From contig JBOFIT010000101.1 in NCBI GenBank assembly GCA_051650305.1, positions 1 to 64,000 of the forward strand: 64,000 bases of DNA, read 5' to 3'. The stretch is from JBOFDK01 sp051650305. Its GTDB lineage: Bacteria; Bacillota; Clostridia; Lachnospirales; Cellulosilyticaceae. The stretch's first letter is position 1; the number at the start of each line of letters is the position of its first letter. The translations under genes and the position numbers were made by a program. The notes beneath the pieces were generated by a model. It was not told the origin of the DNA. It was given only the letters and a program-made list of their open reading frames with translations, and made no database searches. Positions 44,791-53,690 of the stretch are shown here, one piece after another.

Positions 44791-45516
44791 CTATTTATTC
44801 TCTAGTGCTTTAAGTGCTGTCTTTGCAGCATGTTGTTCAGCTTCTTTCTTGCTCTTCCCGATACCTTTTCCTAGGCATACTTCGCCGTGATATACCGCTA
44901 CATAAAAGTCCTTATCATGGTCAGGGCCTTTTTCATCTACAACTTCGTAATGAAGTGGCTCTGTACTTTCTTTTTGGATATTTTCCTGTAAAAGCGTTTT
45001 ATAATCGGTATATAAATCTTCAATGGTAAGATTATCCACACTTGCAATAAGTGTCTTATTGAGGAAGTTCCCCACGGCCTCAAACCCATCATCCACTAAT
45101 AATGCACCTGAAAGCGCTTCAAATAAATCCGCAAGGATTGACGCACGCTCACGTCCACCTGTCATCTCTTCGCCTTTACCTAGCAAAATGTAGTTCCCAA
45201 AGCCATTTTTCTTTGCCACTTTCGCCAGTGATGCTTCACAGACGATACTTGCACGAATCTTTGAAAGATCCCCTTCTGGCATAGTTGGATATTTCTTAAA
45301 TAAATATTGGCTAATATGCAAATCTAAGATCGCATCACCTAAAAACTCTAGACGTTCATTATCCTTCATGTTTCTCCCACGATGTTCATTAGCAAATGAA
45401 CGATGGGTAATGGCTTCGCTTAAAATCGTAAGATCTTTAAATTGGTAACCAATAATTTCTTGTAATCTAGCAAGCTTTTCTTCCGTATGCCCACTGACTT
45501 TGTTTTTCTGCATCAT
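44791..45516 (-). CDS. rnc: Ribonuclease III
   Basis: RNase III cleaves double-stranded RNA, including rRNA precursors. NERLEFLGDAILDLHISQYL is the catalytic signature, with downstream EALSGALLVDDGFEAV. The C-terminal dsRNA-binding domain (about 170-241) ends GIGKSKKEAEQHAAKTALKA. The length is 241 residues. It begins the rnc-smc-ftsY group; the promoter in the 129-base gap upstream is not obvious. Confidence 0.97.
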   Translation of the reverse strand: MMQKNKVSGHTEEKLARLQEIIGYQFKDLTILSEAITHRSFANEHRGRNMKDNERLEFLGDAILDLHISQYLFKKYPTMPEGDLSKIRASIVCEASLAKVAKKNGFGNYILLGKGEEMTGGRERASILADLFEALSGALLVDDGFEAVGNFLNKTLIASVDNLTIEDLYTDYKTLLQENIQKESTEPLHYEVVDEKGPDHDKDFYVAVYHGEVCLGKGIGKSKKEAEQHAAKTALKALENK

Positions 45517-45614
45517 TTTATCTCTTCCTTTTGTCTGTGTAATGGTAACCCTTCTTAAATAAAATGTTGAATAATTAAATGCTTTAGTTACTTAACACTT
45601 TATTTAAAATATGG

Positions 45615-45639
45615 TAAAAGCCTCGCAAACAGCGAGGCT
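45615..45639 (-). terminator. Terminator after acpP
   Basis: AGCCTCGC pairs with GCGAGGCT around a five-base loop, followed by TTTTA on the minus strand. Confidence 0.85.
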
Positions 45640-45645
45640 CATATT

Positions 45646-45882
45646 TTAATCTAATCCATTTGCTTCTTTAATGAATTCAACCACATCTCTAACAGTTACA
45701 ATGCCTTCTGCATCGTCATTAGAAATCTCAAGTTCAAACTCTTCTTCTAAAGCCATTATAATTTGAAAAACATCTAGAGAATCTGCATTTAAGTCATCTG
45801 TAAAAGATGTATCTAATGTAACATCCCCTTCTGAAATATTTAGCTGTTCACTGATTATCTCTCTGACTTTCTCAAATACCAT
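45646..45882 (-). CDS. acpP: Acyl carrier protein
   Basis: ACP carries growing acyl chains on a phosphopantetheine arm attached to the serine of DSLD, present here in [20 protein letters not shown]. The 78-residue acidic protein is complete. It follows plsX with its own promoter in the gap; fabD and fabG, which usually sit between plsX and acpP in Bacilli, are absent. Confidence 0.97.
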   Translation of the reverse strand: MVFEKVREIISEQLNISEGDVTLDTSFTDDLNADSLDVFQIIMALEEEFELEISNDDAEGIVTVRDVVEFIKEANGLD

Positions 45883-45915
45883 ACTATAACACCTCTTATG
45901 AAATTTTATACTTTG

Positions 45916-45944
45916 ATAATATTATATACGCCTTTAGTAGTCAA
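45916..45944 (-). promoter_or_regulatory. acpP promoter
   Basis: TTGACT, 17 bases, TATTAT on the minus strand, between plsX and acpP. No FapR-like site is visible. Confidence 0.75.
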
Positions 45945-45957
45945 TATTATTTTTTAT

Positions 45958-46947
45958 TTATTGAAAGCGATTGGCAATTTTTTGGATAAGCTGATCTTCA
46001 ATAAACTTTTCTGTTTGCATAATTGTACTGTAGATCTGCTGTTCTTTTGAATTACCATGTGTCTTAACTACTAAACCGTTTACGCCTAAAAGTGGTGCAC
46101 CACCTTTATCGTCATAATAAAATTTGCTCTTAAGATTATAAAGGTTCTTCTTCATAAGGAGTGCTGCAATTTTTGTCTTCAAGCTGCTCTTGAATTCATC
46201 TTTAAGCATGCCAAACACCCATAATCCAAAGCCTTCCATAAACTTAAGTACCACGTTTCCTACAAAGGCATCACATACTAAAATGTCTGCTTTACCTGAT
46301 GGGATTTCACGTGCTTCTATATTTCCGATAAATGTAATACCCTCATCTTCTTTTAAAAGCTTGAAGGCTTCTTTTGTAAGGGCATTTCCTTTTTCTTCTT
46401 CTGCCCCTATGTTAATAAGCCCAACTTTTGGATTTTTTATTCCTACGCACTCTTCTAAGTACACTGTACCCATGCGTGCGAACTGTGTCATGTAAGATGG
46501 CTTAGCATCTACATTGGCACCACAATCTATAAGTAAACTATAACCTGTCTTTGTCGGTAGGAGAGGTGCAAGCGCTGGACGCTCCACGCCTTTTATACGC
46601 CCTACTAAAAGGGTAGCACCTGCAAGAAGTGCGCCTGTATTTCCTGCACATACAAAGCCATCTACAGCTTTTTCTTTAACTAATCTGAGTCCTACTACCA
46701 TGGACGCATCTTTTTTTGTTCTTATTGCAGTTACTGGTGAGTCTTCCATAGTGATGATATCTTCTGCATTTACGATCTCAATTTTAGCTGTATCGTATGT
46801 AGAGGTTTCTAGTTGCTTGCGAATTACTTTTTCGTTTCCTACGAGTACTAATGTACATTTTGTATCTTTGCTTGCACGTATACATCCTTTAATGAGTTCA
46901 TCCGGTGCATAATCACCGCTCATGACATCGATTGCTATCTTTGGCAT
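45958..46947 (-). CDS. plsX: Phosphate acyltransferase PlsX
   Basis: PlsX turns acyl-ACP into acyl-phosphate, the substrate of PlsY. The N-terminus MPKIAIDVMSGDYAPDELI and the later GNTGALLAGATLLVGRIKGV and DAFVGNVVLKFMEGFG are family motifs. I start at the ATG at 46947 with AAAGGG correctly spaced. About 329 residues. The rpmF-plsX-acpP arrangement is conserved. Confidence 0.97.
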   Translation of the reverse strand: MPKIAIDVMSGDYAPDELIKGCIRASKDTKCTLVLVGNEKVIRKQLETSTYDTAKIEIVNAEDIITMEDSPVTAIRTKKDASMVVGLRLVKEKAVDGFVCAGNTGALLAGATLLVGRIKGVERPALAPLLPTKTGYSLLIDCGANVDAKPSYMTQFARMGTVYLEECVGIKNPKVGLINIGAEEEKGNALTKEAFKLLKEDEGITFIGNIEAREIPSGKADILVCDAFVGNVVLKFMEGFGLWVFGMLKDEFKSSLKTKIAALLMKKNLYNLKSKFYYDDKGGAPLLGVNGLVVKTHGNSKEQQIYSTIMQTEKFIEDQLIQKIANRFQ

Positions 46948-46990
46948 TTTCATCACCCTTTATCTTTTACTATGTTTGTATTAAATATGC

Positions 46991-47013
46991 AAAAAGACAG
47001 CTATTAGCTGCCT
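46991..47013 (-). terminator. Weak hairpin/terminator between rpmF and plsX
   Basis: GGCAGCTA pairs with TAGCTGTC (one G-U pair) and is followed by TTTTTG on the minus strand, giving partial termination after rpmF. Confidence 0.55.
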
Positions 47014-47024
47014 CCTGCATGAAA

Positions 47025-47201
47025 TTAATCTACTTTAACTACAACGCGATTAGCGTAAGAACCACATGCTTTACATACACGGTGTGGCATCATTAACTCA
47101 CCACATTTAGAACATTTAACTAAATTAAGTGGAGAAAGTTTCCAGTTTGCTTTTCTTTGATTTCTTCTTGCTTTAGAAGTCTTTCTTTTTGGCACTGCCA
47201 T
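47025..47201 (-). CDS. rpmF: Ribosomal protein L32
   Basis: L32 is a 50S protein. The 58-residue gene encodes MAVPKRKTSKARRNQRKANW at the N-terminus and a zinc-ribbon with CSKCGELMMPHRVCKACG, the four-cysteine type. A GGAGGTG site precedes the ATG. It lies between the DUF177 gene and plsX, its universal position. Confidence 0.96.
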   Translation of the reverse strand: MAVPKRKTSKARRNQRKANWKLSPLNLVKCSKCGELMMPHRVCKACGSYANRVVVKVD

Positions 47202-47234
47202 ATTAACACCTCCTCAGTATCCCTATCTTTGAGC

Positions 47235-47735
47235 TTAGCCAAAGATATTTTTTAATTGCTCTAGTCTAGGATCTATGTCTAAAGCTTCACATTTACATGT
47301 GCTCTTATTAAGGTTTGTCCCACAGCCTTTACACATTCCTTGGCAGTCCTCTTTACAAAGAACTTTCATCGGTAAGTTCATGGCTATGGCCTCTAAGATT
47401 GCATCAGACAAATCAATACTTGACTTAGTAACTTGCTTAACATCGCAATCTTCCTCCAGATATTTTTCATCTGTGGAAAATTCACAATAAAGTGGTGCAT
47501 GCATAGGGCTCGTCACCTCTACCATGCAACGATCACAGAGTAAGATCAAGTCTAGGTCTACATAACCTTCAGCGATGAATAAATCACCTTCTCTAGCTAC
47601 TTTACCATAAACTCTTCCTTTGTAATCGTGAACTGTTGTTGTGAGTTTCAAGCTTTGTACTGAAATGTCAACCATTTCATCAAAAGTAATCATCTCATCA
47701 ACTTTGCTTTTAAGTGTTTGGATATTTAATATCAT
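47235..47735 (-). CDS. yceD: DUF177/YceD family protein
   Basis: YceD proteins are linked to 23S rRNA/ribosome assembly and are always encoded upstream of rpmF. The 166-residue protein has the DUF177 core with LDLILLCDRCMVEVTSPMHA and a C-terminal zinc-like cluster CKEDCQGMCKGCGTNLNKS. It is transcribed from a perfect consensus promoter with rpmF and plsX. Confidence 0.9.
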   Translation of the reverse strand: MILNIQTLKSKVDEMITFDEMVDISVQSLKLTTTVHDYKGRVYGKVAREGDLFIAEGYVDLDLILLCDRCMVEVTSPMHAPLYCEFSTDEKYLEEDCDVKQVTKSSIDLSDAILEAIAMNLPMKVLCKEDCQGMCKGCGTNLNKSTCKCEALDIDPRLEQLKNIFG

Positions 47736-47767
47736 CGTCTTTTACTCCACAAGGTAACACTTCTGTA

Positions 47768-47796
47768 ATTATACATAGATGACGTTTATTTGTCAA
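47768..47796 (-). promoter_or_regulatory. Consensus promoter of yceD-rpmF-plsX
   Basis: Perfect TTGACA and TATAAT separated by 17 bases on the minus strand, just downstream of ackA. Confidence 0.92.
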
Positions 47797-47800
47797 TGGA

Positions 47801-48997
47801 TTATTTGCGTAGTAATACAACTGCATCTCTTGCAATCATAAGTTCTTCGTTTGTTGGTACGAGTAACATATGAACTTTTGCATTTGAAGTAGATAAGTCT
47901 CTCTCTACACCACGGCATTTGTTCTTGTCTGTATCGATCTCAACGCCCATCCAGCTAAGCATATTTGCAAGCTCTTCTCTCATGATTGCGTTGTTTTCTC
48001 CAAGACCACCAGCGAATGCGATTGCATCTACACCGTTCATAGCTGCAGCGTATGCACCAATGTATTCTACAAGACGAAGTTGGAATACGTCCATTGTGTA
48101 ACGAGATACTTCATCTCCTGCTACAACACCATCTTCGATTTCTCTAAAGTCGCTTCCCATTTCTGAAACAGCAAGTACACCAGATTTTTTGTTAAGGATT
48201 GCATCTACTTCTTTAGCTGTTAAGTTTTCTTTTTCCATAAGGAATGGAATGATAGCTGGGTCGATATCTCCTGAACGTGTACCCATTACAAGACCTGCAA
48301 GTGGTGTGAAGCCCATTGTTGTATCGAAAGATTTACCATTTTTAACAGCACATACACTTGCACCGTTTCCTAAGTGACAAACGATGATTTTTGATTCTTC
48401 AAGTGGTTTGCCGATCATGTCAGCTGCTCTTTGAGATACGTATTTGTGTGATGTTCCGTGGAAACCATACTTACGTACGCCATATTTTTTGTAGTACTCT
48501 TGTGGAATAGCATACATGAATGCTTCTTTTGGCATTGTTTGGTGGAATGCTGTATCGAATACTGCTACCATTGGTACGTTTGGCATAAGTTCTTCTGAAG
48601 CGTGGATACCTGTTAAGTTAGCTGGGTTGTGAAGTGGTGCAAGTTCTGAACATGCTTCAATTCCTTTGATAACTTCTGGTGTGATTACTACAGACTCGCT
48701 GAATTTCTCTCCACCATGAACAACACGGTGACCTACAGCATCGATTTCATCGATTGATTTGATACAAGCTGTTTCGCCAGTTGTAAGCTTTTCGATCATT
48801 CTTTCGAAAGCTACTTTGTGGTTTGGAATTTCTGTTACTGATTTTACAGAATCTTGACCTTCTGTTTCGTGTTTGATGAATGAACCATCAATACCAATTC
48901 TTTCGCAGATACCTTTTGCGATTACGCTTTCATTTTCCATGTTTAATAATTGGTACTTGAGTGATGAACTACCACAGTTTACTACTAATACGATCAT
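47801..48997 (-). CDS. ackA: Acetate kinase
   Basis: AckA makes ATP and acetate from acetyl phosphate, the terminal step of mixed-acid fermentation. Motifs include VLVVNCGSSSLKYQLLN, VFDTAFHQTMP and CHLGNGASVCAVKNGKS; GGLGENNAIMREE completes the site. 398 residues, full length. It follows pta by 48 bases; together they form the Pta-AckA pathway. Confidence 0.98.
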   Translation of the reverse strand: MIVLVVNCGSSSLKYQLLNMENESVIAKGICERIGIDGSFIKHETEGQDSVKSVTEIPNHKVAFERMIEKLTTGETACIKSIDEIDAVGHRVVHGGEKFSESVVITPEVIKGIEACSELAPLHNPANLTGIHASEELMPNVPMVAVFDTAFHQTMPKEAFMYAIPQEYYKKYGVRKYGFHGTSHKYVSQRAADMIGKPLEESKIIVCHLGNGASVCAVKNGKSFDTTMGFTPLAGLVMGTRSGDIDPAIIPFLMEKENLTAKEVDAILNKKSGVLAVSEMGSDFREIEDGVVAGDEVSRYTMDVFQLRLVEYIGAYAAAMNGVDAIAFAGGLGENNAIMREELANMLSWMGVEIDTDKNKCRGVERDLSTSNAKVHMLLVPTNEELMIARDAVVLLRK

Positions 48998-49045
48998 TAT
49001 GTTCTCTCCTTAAATTATATAGTCTATTGATGTTATGGAATGCTT

Positions 49046-50041
49046 TTAATTATTGTCCGCTTGCACTGCTGTGATCGCCACTACGCCGACGATATCTTCC
49101 GCACTACAACCTCTGGATAAATCATTGACTGGTTTTGCGATGCCTTGTGTTACAGGACCATACGCCTCTGCCTTAGCAAGTCTTTGTACAAGCTTATAAC
49201 CAATATTACCTGCATCTAAGTCAGGGAATACCAGTACGTTCGCTTTACCCGCAACTGCACTTGTTGGTGCTTTGCTTTCACCTACTGAAGGTACGATGGC
49301 TGCATCAAGTTGAAGTTCCCCATCTATCTTAATATGTGGTGCTTCTTCTTTTGCTATACGTGTGGCTTCTACAACTTTATCAACGTCGGCATGCTTTGCA
49401 CTACCGTATGTTGAATGTGATAACATTGCAACGATTGGTTCACTACCAACGAGTTGCTCAAAGCTTTTTGCAGAACTTTTAGCAATAGCTGCAAGTTCTT
49501 CTGCATTTGGGTTTTGATTTAAACCACAATCTGAAAAAACAAAGATGCCGTCTTTTCCTAAGTCACAGTCTGGTACAACCATAACAAAGAAAGATGAAAC
49601 AAGTTTTGTACCTGGTGCGGTCTTGAGAATTTGAAGGGATGGTCTAAGTACATTTGCAGTTGAATTGCATGCGCCTGCAACCATACCGTCTGCTTTTCCC
49701 ATTTTAACCATCATAACGCCTAAAAATAACGCATCACTTAAAAGTGTCTCGCGTGCTTTCTCTGCTGTCATGCCTTTTGCACCACGGAGTTCTACAAGTT
49801 TTTCAACACAAGCGTCCATTTCTTCATAGTTTTGTGGATCTACAATAGTTGCCTTACTTAAATCTAAACCTTCAGCTTGCTCAAAGATGCTTTCCTTGTT
49901 GCCTATTAGAATGATATCCGCAATTGCTTCTTTTAATACAGCATCAGCTGCTTGAAGTGTACGTATATCTCCTGATTCTGGTAAAACAATGGTTTTTTTG
50001 CTCATTTTTGCACGTGCTTTGATATTATCTAAAAAAGACAT
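49046..50041 (-). CDS. pta: Phosphate acetyltransferase
   Basis: Pta converts acetyl-CoA and phosphate to acetyl phosphate. The short, single-domain clostridial form includes FLDNIKARAKMSKKTIVLPE, SHSTYGSAKHADVDKVV and PGTKLVSSFFVMVVP. I start at the ATG at 50041, AAAGGGG-preceded, giving 331 residues; an earlier in-frame start would add 24 unrelated residues. Its promoter lies upstream of the tmcAL divergent gap. Confidence 0.96.
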   Translation of the reverse strand: MSFLDNIKARAKMSKKTIVLPESGDIRTLQAADAVLKEAIADIILIGNKESIFEQAEGLDLSKATIVDPQNYEEMDACVEKLVELRGAKGMTAEKARETLLSDALFLGVMMVKMGKADGMVAGACNSTANVLRPSLQILKTAPGTKLVSSFFVMVVPDCDLGKDGIFVFSDCGLNQNPNAEELAAIAKSSAKSFEQLVGSEPIVAMLSHSTYGSAKHADVDKVVEATRIAKEEAPHIKIDGELQLDAAIVPSVGESKAPTSAVAGKANVLVFPDLDAGNIGYKLVQRLAKAEAYGPVTQGIAKPVNDLSRGCSAEDIVGVVAITAVQADNN

Positions 50042-50084
50042 CATAAAACCCCTTTCATTTTCCATGATCAATTCCTTCTTGTTT

Positions 50085-50113
50085 ATTATATAAAATGTAC
50101 TTCGTGTATACAA
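50085..50113 (-). promoter_or_regulatory. pta-ackA promoter
   Basis: TTGTAT, 17 bases, perfect TATAAT on the minus strand, upstream of pta. Confidence 0.7.
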
Positions 50114-50216
50114 GAGTTAAATTGAAAAATTTATGGTTTAATGTAATATTTTGCTTTTAAAGGTCCACACTTTACATTAGAATAAGAACGAACTTACTTA
50201 TAGGAGGATATGAATT

Positions 50217-51458
50217 ATGCGTATTGTCGGTATTGTTGTGGAATACAACCCCTTTCACAATGGCCACCTCTATCAAATCGAAGAAATCAAGCGTCAATTA
50301 AACCCAGACGGCATTATCGTGGTCATGAGTGGCCAATTTACCCAGCGTGGTATGCCGTGTATTACAGATAAACATAGCCGTAGTCAAATGGCTCTGGCAA
50401 ACGGCGTGGACATGGTCTTAGAGCTACCTGTTCCTTTTGCTACCGCTAGTGCTGAGTTTTTCGCTACTGCTGCCGTTAGCTTGCTTCATAAGACAGGGAT
50501 TGTGACCCATTTAAGCTTTGGTTGTGAGCATCCTACACTGGATTTGATGCATCATATCGCAACTACCTTAAGCGATGAGCCACTAGCCGTATCTAGCCAC
50601 ATCAAAGAGCAGCTAGCACAGGGCGTGAGCTATCCACGTGCGCGCCAAGACGCCTTAGTGACGTATCTCACCCTTGCATTAGGCACACACCACCATGAAG
50701 CCTTAGAACAGCTCTTATCTAATCCTAATAACATTTTAGGCATCCAGTACTTAACTGCACTGAAACGCCTTCAGTCGCCTATCCAGCCGCTTCCTATTCA
50801 GCGTACCATTGCTGGCTATCACGATACAAGTATTCATCACCGTATCGCTTCTGCTACCGCCATAAGAAATCATCTTAAAGACGGCGATCAAGCATTAGCG
50901 CTACACGCACTCCCAGAAGCCAGTGCAAACTTACTGTTCAATGAGCCTACTTCTGTATTGGACTTGAATGATTTTTCAGATTTACTCCATTATAAGCTTA
51001 TCTTTTCCACTTCCGAAGATTTATATGCTTTATGGGATGTACCGAAAAATCTCTGCCTTTCACTTATAAATGCCGCTAAAGCATACACAGACATTCAAGA
51101 CATTATCAATGCGGTTACCTCTAAAACCTATAGCCGTGCCACTGTCTCTCGTGCCATTTTACGTATTTTGTTAGGCATTAAAAAAGATTTGATCGAGGAT
51201 TTAGAAAAAGTAGACTATGCGCCCTACATCCGCGTTTTAGCTTGTAAGCCTGAGTCCAAGCAGCTCCTCGCTACCCTTTGTAAAAATGCTTCGGCGCCTG
51301 TCATCACTCAGTTCAACAAAGGTTATCAATCCATTGATAACCTAAGCCAATCTCTCCTCGACTTAGAAGTCAATGCCACTAAGCTTTATGCACTTAAAAA
51401 GCATGCCATCGCCCTTGCAACCAGTGATTTTACCAAAAGTATCTTCACCCACTCTTAA
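50217..51458 (+). CDS. tmcAL: tRNA(Met) cytidine acetate ligase TmcAL
   Basis: TmcAL (YlbM) uses acetate and ATP to make N4-acetylcytidine at the wobble position of elongator tRNA-Met. The nucleotidyltransferase motif HNGH lies at residues 14-17 in VEYNPFHNGHLYQ. Other blocks are VVMSGQFTQRGMPC, LELPVPFATASAEFF and SATAIRNHL. 413 residues, complete. Acetate for the reaction could come from the neighbouring divergent pta-ackA pathway. AGGAGG precedes the ATG. The codon use looks somewhat richer in G+C than its neighbours. Confidence 0.95.
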   Translation: MRIVGIVVEYNPFHNGHLYQIEEIKRQLNPDGIIVVMSGQFTQRGMPCITDKHSRSQMALANGVDMVLELPVPFATASAEFFATAAVSLLHKTGIVTHLSFGCEHPTLDLMHHIATTLSDEPLAVSSHIKEQLAQGVSYPRARQDALVTYLTLALGTHHHEALEQLLSNPNNILGIQYLTALKRLQSPIQPLPIQRTIAGYHDTSIHHRIASATAIRNHLKDGDQALALHALPEASANLLFNEPTSVLDLNDFSDLLHYKLIFSTSEDLYALWDVPKNLCLSLINAAKAYTDIQDIINAVTSKTYSRATVSRAILRILLGIKKDLIEDLEKVDYAPYIRVLACKPESKQLLATLCKNASAPVITQFNKGYQSIDNLSQSLLDLEVNATKLYALKKHAIALATSDFTKSIFTHS

Positions 51459-51491
51459 CAACATACCTTCGGGTTATGTTGTTATTTTTTT
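51457..51491 (+). terminator. Terminator after tmcAL
   Basis: AACAACATACC pairs with its complement around a TTCG tetraloop, followed by seven T residues. It shares its T-run with the ylbJ promoter -35 region. Confidence 0.88.
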
Positions 51492-51510
51492 GTAGAGCTT
51501 GTCATACATT
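51481..51510 (+). promoter_or_regulatory. Sigma-E-like promoter of ylbJ
   Basis: CATACATT (seven of eight to the sigma-E -10 CATACAMT) at 51503-51510 has GTTATTT fifteen bases upstream. ylbJ belongs to the sigma-E regulon in B. subtilis. The -35 overlaps the tmcAL terminator. Confidence 0.5.
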
Positions 51511-51541
51511 TTATAAAAAGACAAGTTCTCTAGGAGGGTTT

Positions 51542-52633
51542 ATGAAAAATCGACTTGCAAATCTTATCATCACTTTATTCATCGGTAGCATGATGCTACT
51601 CTTTCTTTTATTTCCTACAGTGTGCATCGAAGGGGCTACGGAAGGACTCTTACTTTGGTTTCACAAACTACTCCCATCCCTGCTTCCTTTTATGATTTTA
51701 ATGAATCTCCTTTGCCTTATGGGGGTTATTCTCAAATTCGGACACGCTCTTACGCGCTTTACCCAAAAGCTCTTTAAAATCTCTGGCAATAGCTTAATTA
51801 TCTTCTTACTGGGCTTGATGGGTGGCTATCCCATGGGGGCGAAATTAACCAAACAATTATTAGACACTAAACAAATCTCCTTCGACGAAGCCTCCAAGAC
51901 TTTATGCTTCGGTACCCAATGTGGTCCTCTTTTTATTATCGGTACCGTGGGTACCCTTATGCTTGGCAATACTTCTCTCGGGTATTTTCTCTTAACCGTT
52001 CACATTTTATCAGCTTGTGTGATGCTTTTGCTTTCACGTTTTTACGCTTCACCTTATACCTCTCGCATCGCTTATACACCACTGCATTCACCCGGGCTGC
52101 CATTAAGCGAAGCCTTCACCCGTTCCGTCCAAAACGCCATGGATACTATTGTTTATGTGGGTGGCTATATCATCTTCTTCTCTGTGATTATCCACCTTGT
52201 ACGTGATGCTTCCCTTTTCCACACTTTCACCGCAAAGCTCAGTGCACTGTTCCCTTTATCTTCACCCCAGTGGGAAGCACTCTTACTCGGAAGTCTTGAA
52301 TTTTCCAACGGTGCTTTTCTCGCTTCAAAATTAGCGCCTCTTAGCCTACTGAACTTAGGCCTTTTATCTGCACTACTAGCCTTCGGTGGATTCTGCGTCT
52401 TCTTCCAATGCATCTATGTACTTCAAGGCTCTTCTTTGCCTTTATCCACCTACCTAACGGCAAAATGCTTTCAGGCAGGCATCGCCTTTTGTCTGACATT
52501 TCTTCTAGCACCCTTTTTCACTTTGCCGCTCCCCGTACGCCCAACTTCACTTCCCTTACTTTTACTTTTTATACTTTGTTTTTTATGTGCAATCACCTTT
52601 AGATATCTATCAAAAAAAGGTAACTTTCAATGA
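51542..52633 (+). CDS. ylbJ: Sporulation integral membrane protein YlbJ
   Basis: YlbJ (nucleoside-recognition/gate domain superfamily) is needed for efficient sporulation and resistant spores. I use the ATG at 51542 with TAGGAGGG, giving 363 residues. About eight to nine membrane segments cover the length. Typical blocks are LWFHKLLPSLLPFMILMNL, GLMGGYPMGAKLTKQLLD, and FGTQCGPLFIIGTVGT. It is separated from tmcAL by a terminator and carries its own sigma-E-like promoter. Confidence 0.93.
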   Translation: MKNRLANLIITLFIGSMMLLFLLFPTVCIEGATEGLLLWFHKLLPSLLPFMILMNLLCLMGVILKFGHALTRFTQKLFKISGNSLIIFLLGLMGGYPMGAKLTKQLLDTKQISFDEASKTLCFGTQCGPLFIIGTVGTLMLGNTSLGYFLLTVHILSACVMLLLSRFYASPYTSRIAYTPLHSPGLPLSEAFTRSVQNAMDTIVYVGGYIIFFSVIIHLVRDASLFHTFTAKLSALFPLSSPQWEALLLGSLEFSNGAFLASKLAPLSLLNLGLLSALLAFGGFCVFFQCIYVLQGSSLPLSTYLTAKCFQAGIAFCLTFLLAPFFTLPLPVRPTSLPLLLLFILCFLCAITFRYLSKKGNFQ

Positions 52634-52650
52634 CGAAAGTTACCTTTTTT
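52613..52650. terminator. Bidirectional terminator between ylbJ and the coiled-coil gene
   Basis: A perfect stem GGTAACTTTC/GAAAGTTACC with A-runs and T-runs on the two sides stops both converging genes; the ylbJ stop lies in it. Confidence 0.92.
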
Positions 52651-53199
52651 CTATTGTTGCTCTATTTTAGGATGGTTTGTGTGACGCATCGTTCTTAATT
52701 CTTGACGATGGTCATAAATCACGCGCAAAACGTCGGTGATATAAGCTTCAAAAGCTTGTACCTCTTTATGTACGATATCTAAAGATGTTTTCAGCTTTTG
52801 CTCTACATCTTTAAAGACATCTTCTGCATACTCGATGGCTCCATTATGCATCTCTCTTGAATCTTTTCTTGCATTTTCAAGGATATACTGTGCACGATCT
52901 TCTGCATATTTAGTAATTTCGTGTTGCTCCACCATTTTTTCTAATGTTTCATGGGCATCTTGTACAACAAGTGATGCTTCTGTTTGTGCTTCAGCAAGGA
53001 TTTTATTTCTTTCTTCTACGATCCATACAGACTGCTGAAGTTCTGTCGGTAGTTTTAAGCGTATTTCTTTGATGACTTCTAATAGTTCATCACGGTCAAC
53101 AGCTACTTTGTTTGTTAAAAAATTGTTTTTACCTTCTTCGAGAATATCCTCTACTTGATCTAACAAGTAGGTTATTTCTGCTTCTTTTGAATATTCCAC
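52651..53199 (-). CDS. Coiled-coil protein beside coaD, function unknown
   Basis: A 182-residue, mostly helical, acidic protein without membrane segments. The long coiled coil (about 50-165) resembles ATP synthase subunit b/E or DivIVA tails (EERNKILAEAQTEASLVVQD, YAEDRAQYILENARKDSREM). Such proteins are regularly found next to coaD in Clostridia and are often named ATPase subunit-like without proof. GTG start with GAGGAGGG at good spacing. It is last in the recG-rsmD-coaD group on this strand. Confidence 0.75.
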   Translation of the reverse strand: MEYSKEAEITYLLDQVEDILEEGKNNFLTNKVAVDRDELLEVIKEIRLKLPTELQQSVWIVEERNKILAEAQTEASLVVQDAHETLEKMVEQHEITKYAEDRAQYILENARKDSREMHNGAIEYAEDVFKDVEQKLKTSLDIVHKEVQAFEAYITDVLRVIYDHRQELRTMRHTNHPKIEQQ

Positions 53200-53213
53200 T
53201 GCGGAACCCTCCT

Positions 53214-53690
53214 CTAAAATTTACTCTCTAATTGTTCGGCAACATAAGTTGGGACAAGATCATGAAACTTACCTTTAAAAGTGGCAAGCTCTCTTACAGA
53301 ACTTGAACTTAAAAATGAATACTGTGCACTTGTAACCAAAAAGATCGTCTCTACTGTTGGTAGCAAACTTTTATTGATCTGTGCCATTTGCATTTCATAT
53401 TCAAAATCTGTAACTGCACGCATCCCCCTTACAATGACATCTGCCTTTTGATGATGGGCGAAGTCCACTAGTAATCCCGAAAAAGACTCTACGCGTACAT
53501 TAGTCAGATGCTTAGTACATGTACGAATCATATCCATACGCTCTTCCGTCGTAAATAATCCACGATTTTTATTAGGATTAATGAGCACGCCTACTACGAG
53601 TTCATCTACTATTTTGGATGCTCTTTCAATAATGTCCATATGCCCTTTTGTTACGGGATCAAAACTTCCTGGGTAAATTCCTTTTTTCAC
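53214..53690 (-). CDS. coaD: Phosphopantetheine adenylyltransferase
   Basis: CoaD makes dephospho-CoA from 4'-phosphopantetheine and ATP. The nucleotidyltransferase motif TKGH is at residues 14-17 in GSFDPVTKGHMDII. The C-terminal YSFLSSSSVRELATF supplies the ISSxxxR-type signature. 158 residues, normal. The GTG start overlaps the rsmD stop (GTGA). Confidence 0.97.
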   Translation of the reverse strand: MKKGIYPGSFDPVTKGHMDIIERASKIVDELVVGVLINPNKNRGLFTTEERMDMIRTCTKHLTNVRVESFSGLLVDFAHHQKADVIVRGMRAVTDFEYEMQMAQINKSLLPTVETIFLVTSAQYSFLSSSSVRELATFKGKFHDLVPTYVAEQLESKF

